Source: Lutibacter agarilyticus (lineage in GTDB: Bacteria; Bacteroidota; Bacteroidia; Flavobacteriales; Flavobacteriaceae). From it: DNA of 64,000 nucleotides. Positions within the stretch are counted from its first letter, which is position 1, and the number at the start of each line of letters is the position of its first letter. The position numbers were made by a program, and so were the translations under genes. Of the stretch, positions 27,668 to 36,556 are shown piece by piece. The DNA is taken from positions 60,982 to 124,981 of the forward strand of contig NZ_FZNT01000007.1 in NCBI RefSeq assembly GCF_900188235.1, given 5' to 3'. The notes below the pieces were generated by a model that was not told the DNA's origin, did no database searches, and saw nothing but the letters and a program-made list of their open reading frames with translations.

Positions 27668-28261
27668 ATGAAAAAGTGGTTAATACCTTTAATAGTTATT
27701 GGAGTTATAGTTTTTGCTGTTTACAGTTCGGCAAAAGGATTTTACAATGCATCAGTTAATTTAGAAGAAAATGCCAAAACGGCCTGGTCTAATGTTGAAA
27801 GTGCATACCAAAGACGTGCAGATTTAATACCAAACTTGGTTTCAACAGTTAAAGGTTATGCAGCACATGAAAAAGAAACCTTAGAAGGAGTTATTAAAGC
27901 TAGAGCAGCAGCAACACAAACAACGATTGATCCTACAAATATTACTCCTGAAAATATGGCTGCTTTTCAAAAAGCACAAGAAGGATTATCAGGTGCATTA
28001 TCACGATTGTTAGTGACTGTTGAAAAATATCCTGAGTTGAAGGCGAATCAAAATTTCTTAGAATTACAAAGTCAGTTAGAAGGAACAGAAAACCGCATAA
28101 ATGTGGAAAGAAACAGGTACAACGGAGAGGTGAATTTATTTAACAAGCATATTAAAACGTTCCCAAACAATATGTTGAATAATTTCTTTGGAAATTTTGA
28201 AGAAATGACTCGTTTTGAAGCTGCAGAAGGGAGTAAAGTAGCACCAAAAGTAGAATTTTAG
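27668..28261 (+). CDS. lemA: LemA family protein
   Basis: The 197-residue protein has one N-terminal membrane helix and then a helical bundle. LemA hallmarks are NLEENAKTAWSNVESAYQRR and RADLIPNLVSTVKGYAAHEK. It probably lies on the periplasmic side. Two TPM-domain genes follow within 9 bp, a common trio. Function of LemA is not settled; it is linked to envelope stress or protein export in several bacteria. Confidence 0.93.
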   Translation: MKKWLIPLIVIGVIVFAVYSSAKGFYNASVNLEENAKTAWSNVESAYQRRADLIPNLVSTVKGYAAHEKETLEGVIKARAAATQTTIDPTNITPENMAAFQKAQEGLSGALSRLLVTVEKYPELKANQNFLELQSQLEGTENRINVERNRYNGEVNLFNKHIKTFPNNMLNNFFGNFEEMTRFEAAEGSKVAPKVEF

Positions 28262-28269
28262 ATCTAAGA

Positions 28270-28707
28270 ATGTCGAAAGTAGAAGATTTTTTAACAGCCA
28301 CTCAAGAGCAAGTTTTAATACAGGCCATAAAGGCAGCCGAGAAAAATACCTCGGGTGAAATAAGGGTTCATATTGAAAAAGAAACAGAATTGCCAACGTT
28401 TGAAAGAGCTTTAGAAGTTTTTCATACGTTGAAAATGGATGCAACGCAGTTGCGAAACGGCGTGTTATTTTACATTGCTGTAGAAAGTAAGAAGTTTGCC
28501 ATTTTAGGTGATGAAGGTATTAATAAGTTGGTTCCGGGTGATTTTTGGGACGAAGAAAAAGAATTGGTACTTTCTTATTTTAAAAAAGGAGAATTTTCTA
28601 AAGGCTTAGAATTGGCTATTTTAGAAGTAGGAAAAAAACTAAAAGAATATTTTCCATATATGTCAGATGATACAAACGAATTGTCTGATGAAATTTCAAA
28701 AGGATAA
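28270..28707 (+). CDS. TPM domain protein, soluble
   Basis: The 145-residue protein is a TPM (Psb32-like) domain without signal peptide or membrane helix. Typical segments are TSGEIRVHIEKETE, LRNGVLFYIAVESKKFAILGD and DEGINKLVPGDFW. It starts 9 bp after lemA and abuts the next TPM gene, so the three are one operon. TPM domains can have acid phosphatase-like activity or help protein complex repair in plastids; the bacterial role is not known. Confidence 0.86.
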   Translation: MSKVEDFLTATQEQVLIQAIKAAEKNTSGEIRVHIEKETELPTFERALEVFHTLKMDATQLRNGVLFYIAVESKKFAILGDEGINKLVPGDFWDEEKELVLSYFKKGEFSKGLELAILEVGKKLKEYFPYMSDDTNELSDEISKG

Positions 28708-29523
28708 ATGATAAAAATTCATACATTATACAAAAAATACGTATCAGTTTTAATAGCGGTTTTGTTTGTTCATTTGGCATTTGGACAGTTTGATATTCCG
28801 AAAAAGCCAGATTTTCAAACCAGCGTTTACGATTACGCAAAAGTATTATCAGAAAACCAGAAAGCAACTTTAGAAAATAAATTAATAAAGTATTCCGATT
28901 CAACTTCAACACAAATTGTATTAATTACTATTGAAAGTTTAAAAGGAGAAAACATCAATATTTTGGCTGCAAATTGGGGCCACAAATGGGGTGTAGGTCA
29001 AGAAAAAGAGGATAATGGAATTGTTGTTTTGTTGTCTAGAGATGATCGTAAAATTGCCATACAAACTGGTTATGGAATTGAACATTTACTAACCGATGCT
29101 TTATCAAAACGAATTATTCAACAGGTAATAATTCCTGAATTTAAAAAAGGGGATTATTATGCCGGTTTAGATTACGGAACCTACGCTATTTTTGAAGTTT
29201 TAAATGGTTCTTATAAAAATAAGCAACCTCAAAATAAAAATGGAAAAGAAGGTTTGCCTTTTGGAGTTATCATTTTTATTATTTTCATAATATTAATGAT
29301 CGTTTTTTCTAAGAAAGATAAAGGAGGACGTAATGGAGGGAATAGAGGAGGTAATGCAACTGATATTTTAACTGCCATATTATTAAGTAGAGCTGGTAGA
29401 GGTGGATTTGGAGGCGGTAGCTTTGGAAGCGGAAGCTCAGGCGGAAGTTTTGGAGGTGGAGGCTTCGGTGGTGGTTTCGGAGGCGGAGGCTTCGGCGGAG
29501 GTGGAGCTAGCGGAGGCTGGTAA
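28708..29523 (+). CDS. TPM domain protein with Gly-rich tail (YgcG-like)
   Basis: The 271-residue protein has a signal peptide (cleaved near FGQF), a periplasmic TPM domain (about 35-170; VYDYAKVLSENQKATLENKL and RDDRKIAIQTGYGIEHLLTD), one membrane helix (about 182-198) and a very glycine/serine-rich tail built of GGGFGG repeats. The tail probably lies in the cytoplasm. It follows the soluble TPM gene with no gap and ends at a strong terminator. Confidence 0.9.
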   Translation: MIKIHTLYKKYVSVLIAVLFVHLAFGQFDIPKKPDFQTSVYDYAKVLSENQKATLENKLIKYSDSTSTQIVLITIESLKGENINILAANWGHKWGVGQEKEDNGIVVLLSRDDRKIAIQTGYGIEHLLTDALSKRIIQQVIIPEFKKGDYYAGLDYGTYAIFEVLNGSYKNKQPQNKNGKEGLPFGVIIFIIFIILMIVFSKKDKGGRNGGNRGGNATDILTAILLSRAGRGGFGGGSFGSGSSGGSFGGGGFGGGFGGGGFGGGGASGGW

Positions 29524-29547
29524 ATAAGAATTTTTCAATTAAATTAT

Positions 29548-29589
29548 AAAAAAGAAACCCATACTTTACAAAGTATGGGTTTCTTTTTT
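29548..29589. terminator. Terminator between TPM gene and der
   Basis: AAAGAAACCCATACTT/AAAGTATGGGTTTCTTT hairpin with A and T runs; it suits both converging genes. Confidence 0.88.
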
Positions 29590-29607
29590 ATATAGGTGTG
29601 TAAATGT

Positions 29608-30909
29608 TTATTTCTGTCTAAAATAAATTACAATTGGAACTCCTTTAAAGTCGTATAATTCACGCAACTTGTTTTCAACAAAACGTTTGTATGGCTCTCT
29701 AATATACTGTGGTAAATTACAGAAAAAAACAAATTGAGGTGTTGGAGTTGGCAACTGCATACAATATTTAATTTTCACAAACTTACCTTTGTAAGCAGGT
29801 GGTGTATACGTTTTTACAATGTCCAACATTGTTTCATTTAACTTACTTGTAGGAATACGTTTTTTTCTATTTTCATATACTTCAACAGCCGTTTCAATAG
29901 CTTTAAAAATACGTTGTTTTGTTAAAACGCTTGTAAAAATAATAGGTACATCAGTAAAAGGCGCAATTTCATTACGTACTTGTGCTTCAAAATCACGCAT
30001 GGTATTGGTTTCTTTTTCAACCAAATCCCATTTGTTTACCAAAATAACAACCCCTTTTTTATTCTTTTCAGCTAGCCAAAAAATATTTTCATCTTGTCCT
30101 TCAAAACCACGCGTAGCATCTACCACTATAATAGCAACATCACAGTGCTCAATAGAACGTACTGCACGCATTACAGAATAAAATTCTAAATCTTCTTTTA
30201 CTTTTGATTTTTTTCTAATTCCAGCAGTATCAACTAGGTTAAATTCAAATCCAAACCTGTTGTATTTTGTATCAATAGAGTCTCTTGTAGTACCAGCAAT
30301 ATTGGTTACAATATTTCGTTCTACACCAATTAATGCATTGATGAACGATGATTTTCCGGCATTAGGACGACCAACTACTGCAAATCGAGGTAATTCATCT
30401 TGAACAACTATATCATCTTCTAAATCCTTTACTACAGCGTCTAATAAATCTCCTGTTCCACTACCATTTATTGATGATATGGTGAAAAATTCACCCAAGC
30501 CTAAATTGTAAAATTCTAAAGCATCATCTTCACGCATAGAGTTATCTACTTTGTTAACCACCATAAAAATTGGTTTTTTAACTTTACGCAAAAGGTTTGC
30601 AACTTCAGTATCCATTGGCGTAATACCTTCTTCAACATCAACAACAAAAACAATAACATCAGCTTCATCAATTGCTAAGTCAACTTGTTTTCTTATCTCT
30701 TCTTCAAAAATATCATCAGAACCAACGGCGTAACCACCTGTGTCAATAACAGAGAATTCTTTACCATTCCAATCACTTTTACCGTAATGTCTATCACGCG
30801 TAACTCCACTAACGGAATCAACAATTGCATCTCTTCGTTGAACTAAACGATTAAATAATGTTGACTTCCCTACATTTGGTCTTCCTACAATGGCTACAAT
30901 ATTACTCAT
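29608..30909 (-). CDS. der: Ribosome-assembly GTPase Der (EngA)
   Basis: The 433-residue protein has two tandem GTPase domains and a C-terminal KH-like domain, the unique Der layout, and acts in 50S assembly. The two P-loops are [12 protein letters not shown] and [16 protein letters not shown] and NKWD are the G4 motifs. I use the ATG at 30909. A longer in-frame reading from a TTG at 30933 is unlikely because that TTG is inside the -7 promoter box. It converges with the TPM operon. Confidence 0.97.
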   Translation of the reverse strand: MSNIVAIVGRPNVGKSTLFNRLVQRRDAIVDSVSGVTRDRHYGKSDWNGKEFSVIDTGGYAVGSDDIFEEEIRKQVDLAIDEADVIVFVVDVEEGITPMDTEVANLLRKVKKPIFMVVNKVDNSMREDDALEFYNLGLGEFFTISSINGSGTGDLLDAVVKDLEDDIVVQDELPRFAVVGRPNAGKSSFINALIGVERNIVTNIAGTTRDSIDTKYNRFGFEFNLVDTAGIRKKSKVKEDLEFYSVMRAVRSIEHCDVAIIVVDATRGFEGQDENIFWLAEKNKKGVVILVNKWDLVEKETNTMRDFEAQVRNEIAPFTDVPIIFTSVLTKQRIFKAIETAVEVYENRKKRIPTSKLNETMLDIVKTYTPPAYKGKFVKIKYCMQLPTPTPQFVFFCNLPQYIREPYKRFVENKLRELYDFKGVPIVIYFRQK

Positions 30910-30930
30910 TGGTATTTTTTTAATTTTTCG

Positions 30931-30938
30931 CAAAAGTA
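30931..30938 (-). promoter_or_regulatory. -7 box of der
   Basis: On the minus strand TACTTTTG fits TAnnTTTG, 21 bp before the ATG at 30909. It rules out the upstream TTG start. Confidence 0.6.
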
Positions 30939-31026
30939 CAATATTTTAATTTGAAATAGGTGACTTGTAAATTTCTAAATATATAATTTGTTAAAAAATA
31001 GTATATTACAAACCAAAACTAACTAA

Positions 31027-31545
31027 ATGGAAGCCGAAAAAAACAGTGATATACATTTACGACCGCGATTTAAAATGGATTTTAGTGAGAGTCAGCAAGA
31101 GATTATTTCAAAATTTAAAGCCAATTTAAACGAAGGAAATTGTAAGTATTGCAGTAAAATTGTTGATGAACATATTATTATAGATGTACCTGCGGAAGAA
31201 AATCATTTTTGGTCGCCACAATTAAATATTGAAATTGAAAAAATCAACGATAAAGAAACTATAGTAAAAGGTTTGTTTGGCCCAAAGCCACAAGTTTGGA
31301 CTTTATTTATGTTTTTTCATTTTGCAGTGGCGGTTGCATTTATTGGCTTTTCGGTAATGGCATACGTGCAATGGTCTATACACACCGATTATTCTTTTGC
31401 TTTAACCATGGTTTTAGCATTGCCAGCGATATGGTTTATCATGTATTTTTTAGGGCGAATAGGAAAAAAAACAGGTCATAAACAAATGGATGAACTTTAT
31501 AAGTTTATGATGAAAACATTAGAGCGTAAGTTAAGTGAGAAGTGA
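31027..31545 (+). CDS. Hypothetical two-helix membrane protein
   Basis: The 172-residue protein begins with a soluble part (about 1-90), then two membrane helices (about 94-116 and 121-143) and a short basic C-terminal tail ending LERKLSEK. The soluble part includes GNCKYCSKIVDEHIIIDVP, with two cysteines three residues apart. I do not recognise a named family. It sits between der and era on the opposite strand, and may be conserved there. Both termini are predicted on the same side. Confidence 0.7.
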   Translation: MEAEKNSDIHLRPRFKMDFSESQQEIISKFKANLNEGNCKYCSKIVDEHIIIDVPAEENHFWSPQLNIEIEKINDKETIVKGLFGPKPQVWTLFMFFHFAVAVAFIGFSVMAYVQWSIHTDYSFALTMVLALPAIWFIMYFLGRIGKKTGHKQMDELYKFMMKTLERKLSEK

Positions 31546-31692
31546 GAAGTGGCTATGTAAACTCAGCAGTGAGAAGTCACAAACGAAAAAGTATAAATGA
31601 AGGTTAGTGTAAAACGGAATAGTCAACAACCAAATTACACTTTTCAACCTTTACGGGATAGTGTCAAACTTTTCCCCCTTTCAACCAAAAAC

Positions 31693-32574
31693 TTAATCAT
31701 TATAACCAAACCTGCGCAATTGTCGTTTGTCGCTTCTCCAGTTTTTATTTACTTTAACGTACAATTCTAAATGAATTTTTTTGTCGAAAAACTTCTGAAG
31801 ATCTTTCCTAGCTTCAACACCAACACGTTTTAAAGCCGCACCTTTATGGCCAATAATAATTCCTTTTTGCGTTTCGCGTTCAACCATAATTACTGAACGG
31901 ATTTTTATGATTTTTTCACTTTCAAAAAACTCTTCAGTTTCTATTTCAACTGAATAAGGAATTTCTTTTTTATAATGTAATAATATTTTTTCACGAATGG
32001 CTTCGTTGATGAAAAATCGTTCAGGTTTATCGGTTAATTGATCTTTTGGGTAAAATGGAGGAGATTCAGGAAGTAATTCTAAAATTCGATCAAAAACACC
32101 TTGCACGTTAAAACCTTCAAGAGCAGAAACCAATGTAACTTCAGCATTTGGCACTTTTTCTTTCCAATACAATAATTTTTCTTCAACTTGATCTTGTGAA
32201 GAAGTATCAATTTTATTGATTAATAGTAAAACTGGAATTTTAGAATTTTTAATTTTATTAAAAAAGTTTTCATCTTTTAATTCCTTTTCGCCAATTTCAA
32301 CCATATAAATTAACACATCGGCATCGTCAAAAGCTGATTTTACAAAATCCATCATAGATGCTTGTAACTCGTAGGCTGGTTTTATAATTCCTGGAGTATC
32401 AGAAAAAATAATTTGAAATTCATCACCATTTACAATTCCTAAAATACGATGACGCGTAGTTTGGGCTTTTGAAGTAATAATTGATAAACGCTCACCAACC
32501 AATGCATTCATTAAAGTTGATTTACCAACATTCGGATTTCCAATAATATTTACAAAACCTGCTTTGTGTGCCAT
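31693..32574 (-). CDS. era: GTPase Era
   Basis: The 293-residue protein has an N-terminal GTPase domain ([24 protein letters not shown]) and a C-terminal KH RNA-binding domain with IIGHKGAALKRVG. It binds the 3' end of 16S rRNA in 30S maturation. The length is normal. It is near der, another ribosome GTPase, as in many Flavobacteriia. Confidence 0.96.
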   Translation of the reverse strand: MAHKAGFVNIIGNPNVGKSTLMNALVGERLSIITSKAQTTRHRILGIVNGDEFQIIFSDTPGIIKPAYELQASMMDFVKSAFDDADVLIYMVEIGEKELKDENFFNKIKNSKIPVLLLINKIDTSSQDQVEEKLLYWKEKVPNAEVTLVSALEGFNVQGVFDRILELLPESPPFYPKDQLTDKPERFFINEAIREKILLHYKKEIPYSVEIETEEFFESEKIIKIRSVIMVERETQKGIIIGHKGAALKRVGVEARKDLQKFFDKKIHLELYVKVNKNWRSDKRQLRRFGYND

Positions 32575-32901
32575 AAATTAAAATATTTGAGTTGCAAAGT
32601 TACTTGAATTCAATTTGATGTCCATAGGTTTTATAGAAAAGTTAGTGGTTAAAAAGAATTTGTTTGCGTTTGGTTTTACATTTTTAGGTGATCTAATAGC
32701 TTTTGACTAAATAATTTCAAGAAAAATATGGTAGTTCTATAGTGTTTGGAGACTGCTTTTTAACTTTATTTCAGAATTATTTTAAAAACAGGTTGTTCTT
32801 AATAATGACGTATGTGTTTGTAGTTCATAAGGTTACTTTAAGTGTTGCATGCGCTTGTCTTTTTTTTGAAAGAAAAAATTTAATTATTAAAATAAAGATG
32901 C
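32575..32901. other. Intergenic stretch upstream of tRNA-fMet
   Basis: No gene or clear structure is seen on either strand apart from the AT-rich promoter area of era. Confidence 0.4.
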
Positions 32902-32931
32902 TTGTTTTATTGTGATTTAGTTGTATATTTG
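32902..32931 (+). promoter_or_regulatory. Promoter of initiator tRNA
   Basis: TTG at 32902-32904 and TATATTTG at 32924-32931, spacer 19 bp, with the tRNA starting 11 bp on. Confidence 0.65.
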
Positions 32932-32941
32932 CAATCCAAAT

Positions 32942-33014
<73 letters not shown>

Positions 33015-33038
33015 CTAAGGATCAAGTCCTGCAAAAAC

Positions 33039-33068
33039 AACGGTTTAGCTTTCTAAACCGTTTTTTTT
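33039..33068 (+). terminator. Terminator of initiator tRNA
   Basis: AACGGTTTAG-cttt-CTAAACCGTT followed by a run of T. Confidence 0.87.
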
Positions 33069-33297
33069 ATGTCTAATTTTAATGAAATCCTTACCTTTGA
33101 AAGCAAGAGTGCATACGATTTTGCATACGATTTATCAATGAAGAAGAATTTTTCTACCCCAAAAATTTATACAGCCAATGGTGATTTAAAGAAACGTTGG
33201 TACGTTTACTTTTCTTTCCGAAATCCTAAAACAGGAAGATTAAAACGTATAACTCCATTTTATGGAGATGCTAATAAGAGGACTTACTATATTAGAC
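33069..33297 (+). pseudogene. Truncated tyrosine-recombinase-like integrase N-terminus
   Basis: An ATG starts directly at the tRNA terminator. It encodes SNFNEILTFESKSAYDFAYD and later KKRWYVYFSFRNPKTGRLKR, resembling the N-terminal arm/SAM-like region of Bacteroidetes phage-type integrases. The reading frame continues into the left end of the IS3 element and stops at 33383, so about 76 residues of native protein remain and the catalytic domain (R-H-R-Y) is gone. The position next to a tRNA is typical for an integrase. Family call is moderate because the diagnostic part is missing. Confidence 0.55.
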
Positions 33298-33345
33298 CGG
33301 ACATAAAGTTGCGAGATTTAGAGTTACATCAATTAACTTTGAATT

Positions 33346-33660
33346 ATGAAAAGACAACACAGAAATTACAGTACATCATTTAAACAAAAGGCAGTGGAAT
33401 TAAGCTATGCACGTGGTAGTGTTAAGCAAATATGTGAAGAGTTAGATATTCCTTATTCTGTAATACATCGTTGGAGAAGCGAGTCAAAAGATTATGGAAA
33501 GAACAGTTTTTTAGGTCGTGGTAAGCCAAAATTAACAGATGAACAAAAAGAAATAGCACTATTAAAGCATCAGTTGAAAGACGTTTCAGAAGAAAATGAG
33601 ATATTAAAAAAGGCAGTGAGCATCTTCTCCAAGAGCGACAAGAAAAATTTAGGTTTATAA
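33346..33660 (+). CDS. IS3-family transposase OrfA
   Basis: The 104-residue protein has a helix-turn-helix start (YSTSFKQKAVELSYARGSVK) and a C-terminal leucine-zipper coiled coil (LLKHQLKDVSEENEILKKAV). It binds the IS ends and, by -1 frameshifting near 33606, supplies the N-terminus of the OrfAB transposase. It starts 26 bp inside the left inverted repeat. Confidence 0.93.
   Translation: MKRQHRNYSTSFKQKAVELSYARGSVKQICEELDIPYSVIHRWRSESKDYGKNSFLGRGKPKLTDEQKEIALLKHQLKDVSEENEILKKAVSIFSKSDKKNLGL
33606..33612 (+). promoter_or_regulatory. Programmed -1 frameshift site A AAA AAG
   Basis: In the orfA frame the codons read TTA AAA AAG GCA. The heptamer A AAA AAG is the classic IS3 slippery site. 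A -1 slip gives an open frame running into orfB without a stop (HLLQERQEKFRFIKHHKFKF precedes the orfB ATG). Confidence 0.8.
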
Positions 33661-33692
33661 AACACCATAAATTTAAGTTTTCAGTTGAGAAG

Positions 33693-34526
33693 ATGTGTAA
33701 AGTTCTAAAAGTTAGTACTAGTGGATATTATAACTGGTTAAAGGCTAAGGTATCAAAACTATGGTCATATAATCAAATACTCTCAGCATCCATTACTACT
33801 ATTTTTAACGATAGCTTTGAAAGTTATGGTGCTCCAAGAATAAAAGTAGCATTAGAAAAGTTGGGACATTTTATTTCAAAGCCAAGAGTAGCCAGAATTA
33901 TGAGGGCTAATGGATTATTTGCTAGAAGAAAGCGAAAATTTAAAGCTGCTACAGATAGCAATCATAAATACCCTGTAGCTGCTAATATTTTAAATCAAAA
34001 TTTTGAAATCTCTAGAAAAAATCAAGTATGGGTCTCAGATATCACTTATATCGAAACGAAGCAAGGCTGGATGTATTTAACGGTAATTATAGATTTGTTT
34101 AATAGAAAAATAGTTGGGTGGTCTATGAGTGATAATTTAACGACAAAGGATACTATAGTACCTGCATGGAATATGGCTATTAAATCTAATGTAATTACTG
34201 AAGAACTCGTTTTTCATTCTGATAGAGGCGTTCAGTATGCTAGTTGTCGCTTTACAGATATCATAAAAAAACATGAAGGTTTAGTGATACAATCTATGAG
34301 TAGAAAGGGGAATTGTTGGGATAATGCTGTTGCAGAATCCTTCTTTAAAAGCTTAAAAACGGAATGGGTTTATAAACACAAGTATAATTATAGATCACAA
34401 GCTGAATTATCTATCTTTTCTTGGATTGAAACTTGGTATAATAAAAGAAGGATACACTCAACTTTAGGGTGTAAAACTATTAATGAATTTGAAATAGAAA
34501 TGTATAATCAAAATGTAGCTGCTTAA
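33693..34526 (+). CDS. IS3-family transposase OrfB (DDE integrase domain)
   Basis: The 277-residue frame holds an HTH_21-like part (SYGAPRIKVALEKLGHFIS) and an rve catalytic core. The DDE residues are in WVSDITYIETKQGWMYL, FHSDRGVQYAS and WDNAVAESFFKSLK, all intact, so the element may be active. The functional protein is probably the OrfAB fusion made by frameshifting; the ATG at 33693 is only the first ATG in this frame. Confidence 0.95.
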   Translation: MCKVLKVSTSGYYNWLKAKVSKLWSYNQILSASITTIFNDSFESYGAPRIKVALEKLGHFISKPRVARIMRANGLFARRKRKFKAATDSNHKYPVAANILNQNFEISRKNQVWVSDITYIETKQGWMYLTVIIDLFNRKIVGWSMSDNLTTKDTIVPAWNMAIKSNVITEELVFHSDRGVQYASCRFTDIIKKHEGLVIQSMSRKGNCWDNAVAESFFKSLKTEWVYKHKYNYRSQAELSIFSWIETWYNKRRIHSTLGCKTINEFEIEMYNQNVAA

Positions 34527-34546
34527 ATCTCGCAATTAATTGTACA

Positions 34547-34944
34547 GTTTTTTGTTGCAAGTCCAGTTTGTGGATGGAAGCCTGTATGAAAAAGAGGTAG
34601 CTCATTTAAAAGGTAAAACTTTTAAAAATTCAACGGAATTCTTACAATTAGTAGCTTGGGTATTTGCCAAAAGAAGTAAAAGTGAATGTAAAACTTCAAA
34701 TCAGGTATTAAACAGGTATATTGAAACAATTAAAAGAATTGATGATAATTTACCTCTAAAACTGAGGGAAGAGTTTGATAAAGTTCTTTTTGATTTGATG
34801 AAAGTGAGAAATGATGATAGTTCTTATCGGTCATTTAGTTTTTGTAAGCATTCATTTACTAATAAAAATTTTGATTATCAAGTATTAGAAGATTACCTTT
34901 TAAATCCTACTATTGATTATATAGGTCTTGCTAAAAATAAATAG
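34547..34944 (+). pseudogene. 5'-truncated gene remnant, unknown family
   Basis: An open frame enters from the right end of the IS and continues to a stop at 34944, encoding about 130 residues such as GKTFKNSTEFLQLVAWVFAK and IETIKRIDDNLPLKLREEFD. The protein is soluble and helical. Its natural start is probably lost with the left part of the gene, either by the IS insertion or by a deletion beside it. It does not look like the catalytic domain of the integrase fragment to the left of the IS, so the IS may sit at a deletion junction. Internal starts are possible. Confidence 0.45.
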
Positions 34945-35386
34945 TGATAAAACACGTGATAAAAATGTGATAAAAAATTATCACAAATATTTGTTCTAGT
35001 TGCAACAGTAAAAATATATAATTAAAACCTCTATTTTAATGGATTTTTTGGTATCAAAAATAAATATGTAGTAATTGTAATTGGTGATTGTGTTGTGATA
35101 TTCAAAAGCATGAAATAATTGATTCTTTCATGCTTTTGAATATTAAGTTGTCAAATTTTTAGTCAATCTATTTCAGGAAAGTACATTAGGAATGAGTAGC
35201 TTATAAGTTATTAATAAATGATAGAACTTGTCATGACCTATTTTAATATTGAGGTTTTTTATTTGCCAAATTAGTTTTATTTTTAAAAGATGTAATTTAG
35301 GAAATATGTGGGTTTTTAAATTTTAAACAATTATATTGTTATATTTATGACATAAAAATTGAACTATTAAAGATAAAAATTACATA
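34945..35386. other. Non-coding stretch between island border and caspase operon
   Basis: It begins with three direct GTGATAAAA repeats (34946, 34957 and 34967 areas) and TTATCAC. At 35098-35143 there is a perfect 18-bp inverted repeat (ATATTCAAAAGCATGAAA and complement) around a 10-nt loop, without a T run. A weak -7-like TATATTTA is at 35340-35347, 40 bp before the CHASE2 gene. No ORF is seen. Confidence 0.5.
35098..35143. repeat. 18-bp perfect inverted repeat
   Basis: Arms 35098-35115 and 35126-35143, loop TAATTGATTC. It could be a terminator for the remnant upstream or a protein-binding site; there is no T tract. Confidence 0.6.
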
Positions 35387-36556
35387 ATGCTTAAAAAAAG
35401 ATATAGCAAAATATGGCTAGATGCATTGTATTGTACAATTTTTACAATAACTATAGCTGGAATTTTTTATTCTTTGCTAATAAATGTCTCTATTTTAAAT
35501 CCTTTTACAAAAGCTTTTAAAGATTTTAGTTTTACCGATGTTTATTATTCTAAAACCTTTTTTGATTCAAAGGTTCATCGTGATATAATTATTGTAAATG
35601 TAAAGCATCATGATAGGTTAACTATAGCTCAGGCAATTGATAATGTAGTTAGGCAAAACCCGAAAGCAATAGGGGTGGATATTATATTTAAAGAGCAAAG
35701 ATATCCATATGTGGATTCAATATTAAAATCCGCTTTAAATCATCCTAATATTGTTACTTCTTACTTTTTAGATAATAACGCTATTGTAAAAAATCATGAT
35801 TATTTTAATAATAATCATGAAAATGAGGGTTATATTAATGTTAACTTAAAAAATCAGGATGCTATAATTAGGGATTTTGTTGGCGCTACAATAGAATCAG
35901 ATACTTTGTATTCTTTTTCCTCACAGTTAGCCATGATTTCTGGAAATATATCTAAGGAAAAAGTATTGAAAAGATTAGAAGATAGAATTCCAATTAATTA
36001 CAGTGGAAACGAAGGTTCTTTCTTAACTTTTGATATTGAGGAAATTAACGATAAGGAGTCGATTCCAGCAATAAATAATTCAATAGTTTTGTTTGGTTAT
36101 TTAGGGACCCCTACAGGTAATAATTATGATATTGAGGACAAGCATTTCACGCCATTAAATCCTATTGTTGCAGGGAAATCTATTCCTGATATGTATGGCA
36201 TTATTATCCATGCAAATATTATAAAAATGCTAACAGATGAAAATTTTATAAAAAAAATGCCAAAAGGCTTAAGTTATTTTTTCGCAATTATTTGTTGCTT
36301 TTTTTCTGTTTTATTTGGTCTTAAGTTATTTGAAAAGAGCCCGTTTTTGTATGATTTCTTAATTAAAATAGTTCAGCTGGTCTTGTCTATTGTACTATTG
36401 TATTTAGCACTTTTACTTTTAAAATTTAATTGGCATATTTATATAACTCCAGTTTTAGTTTTGACATTGTTAGGTTTAGAAATGGTCGTGTTTTATATTC
36501 ATTTATTAGTCTATTTAAAAAAAAGGTTTAAATGGGAAAGTCACTTGTTGGATTAA
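35387..36556 (+). CDS. CHASE2 domain membrane protein
   Basis: The 389-residue protein has one N-terminal membrane helix (about 11-33), an extracytoplasmic CHASE2-like domain (about 40-290) with DIIIVNVKHHDRLTIAQAID and NPKAIGVDIIFKEQRY, and three C-terminal membrane helices (about 295-385). In most CHASE2 proteins a cyclase, kinase or similar output domain follows; here the protein ends after the helices in a short KKRFKWESHLLD tail. It is the first gene of the caspase operon and overlaps the next by 25 bp. It may be the membrane sensor for the locus. Domain call by pattern; ligand unknown. Confidence 0.82.
   Translation: MLKKRYSKIWLDALYCTIFTITIAGIFYSLLINVSILNPFTKAFKDFSFTDVYYSKTFFDSKVHRDIIIVNVKHHDRLTIAQAIDNVVRQNPKAIGVDIIFKEQRYPYVDSILKSALNHPNIVTSYFLDNNAIVKNHDYFNNNHENEGYINVNLKNQDAIIRDFVGATIESDTLYSFSSQLAMISGNISKEKVLKRLEDRIPINYSGNEGSFLTFDIEEINDKESIPAINNSIVLFGYLGTPTGNNYDIEDKHFTPLNPIVAGKSIPDMYGIIIHANIIKMLTDENFIKKMPKGLSYFFAIICCFFSVLFGLKLFEKSPFLYDFLIKIVQLVLSIVLLYLALLLLKFNWHIYITPVLVLTLLGLEMVVFYIHLLVYLKKRFKWESHLLD

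Larger units (their letters stand above)
33298..34546 (+). mobile_element. IS3-family insertion sequence, apparently intact
   Basis: About 1.25 kb. Terminal inverted repeats share TTGCGAGATTTA (left at 33309-33320, right as its complement at 34524-34535), with weaker similarity continuing outward about 10 bp (GGACAT... versus GTACAA...). The right repeat includes the orfB stop codon. Two ORFs overlap in the -1 relation with a slippery site. The flanks (ACC on the left, GTT on the right) do not show a target duplication. The exact ends are estimated to within a few bases. Confidence 0.88.

Noticed and set aside
30910..30933. TTG-started extension of Der by eight residues
   Set aside because: The TTG is part of the -7 promoter box TACTTTTG; the ATG at 30909 begins directly with the usual [12 protein letters not shown].
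34946..34990. Three GTGATAAAA direct repeats as a possible CRISPR or iteron array
   Set aside because: Only three short units with irregular spacing and no cas or rep gene; no CRISPR array is seen anywhere in the window.
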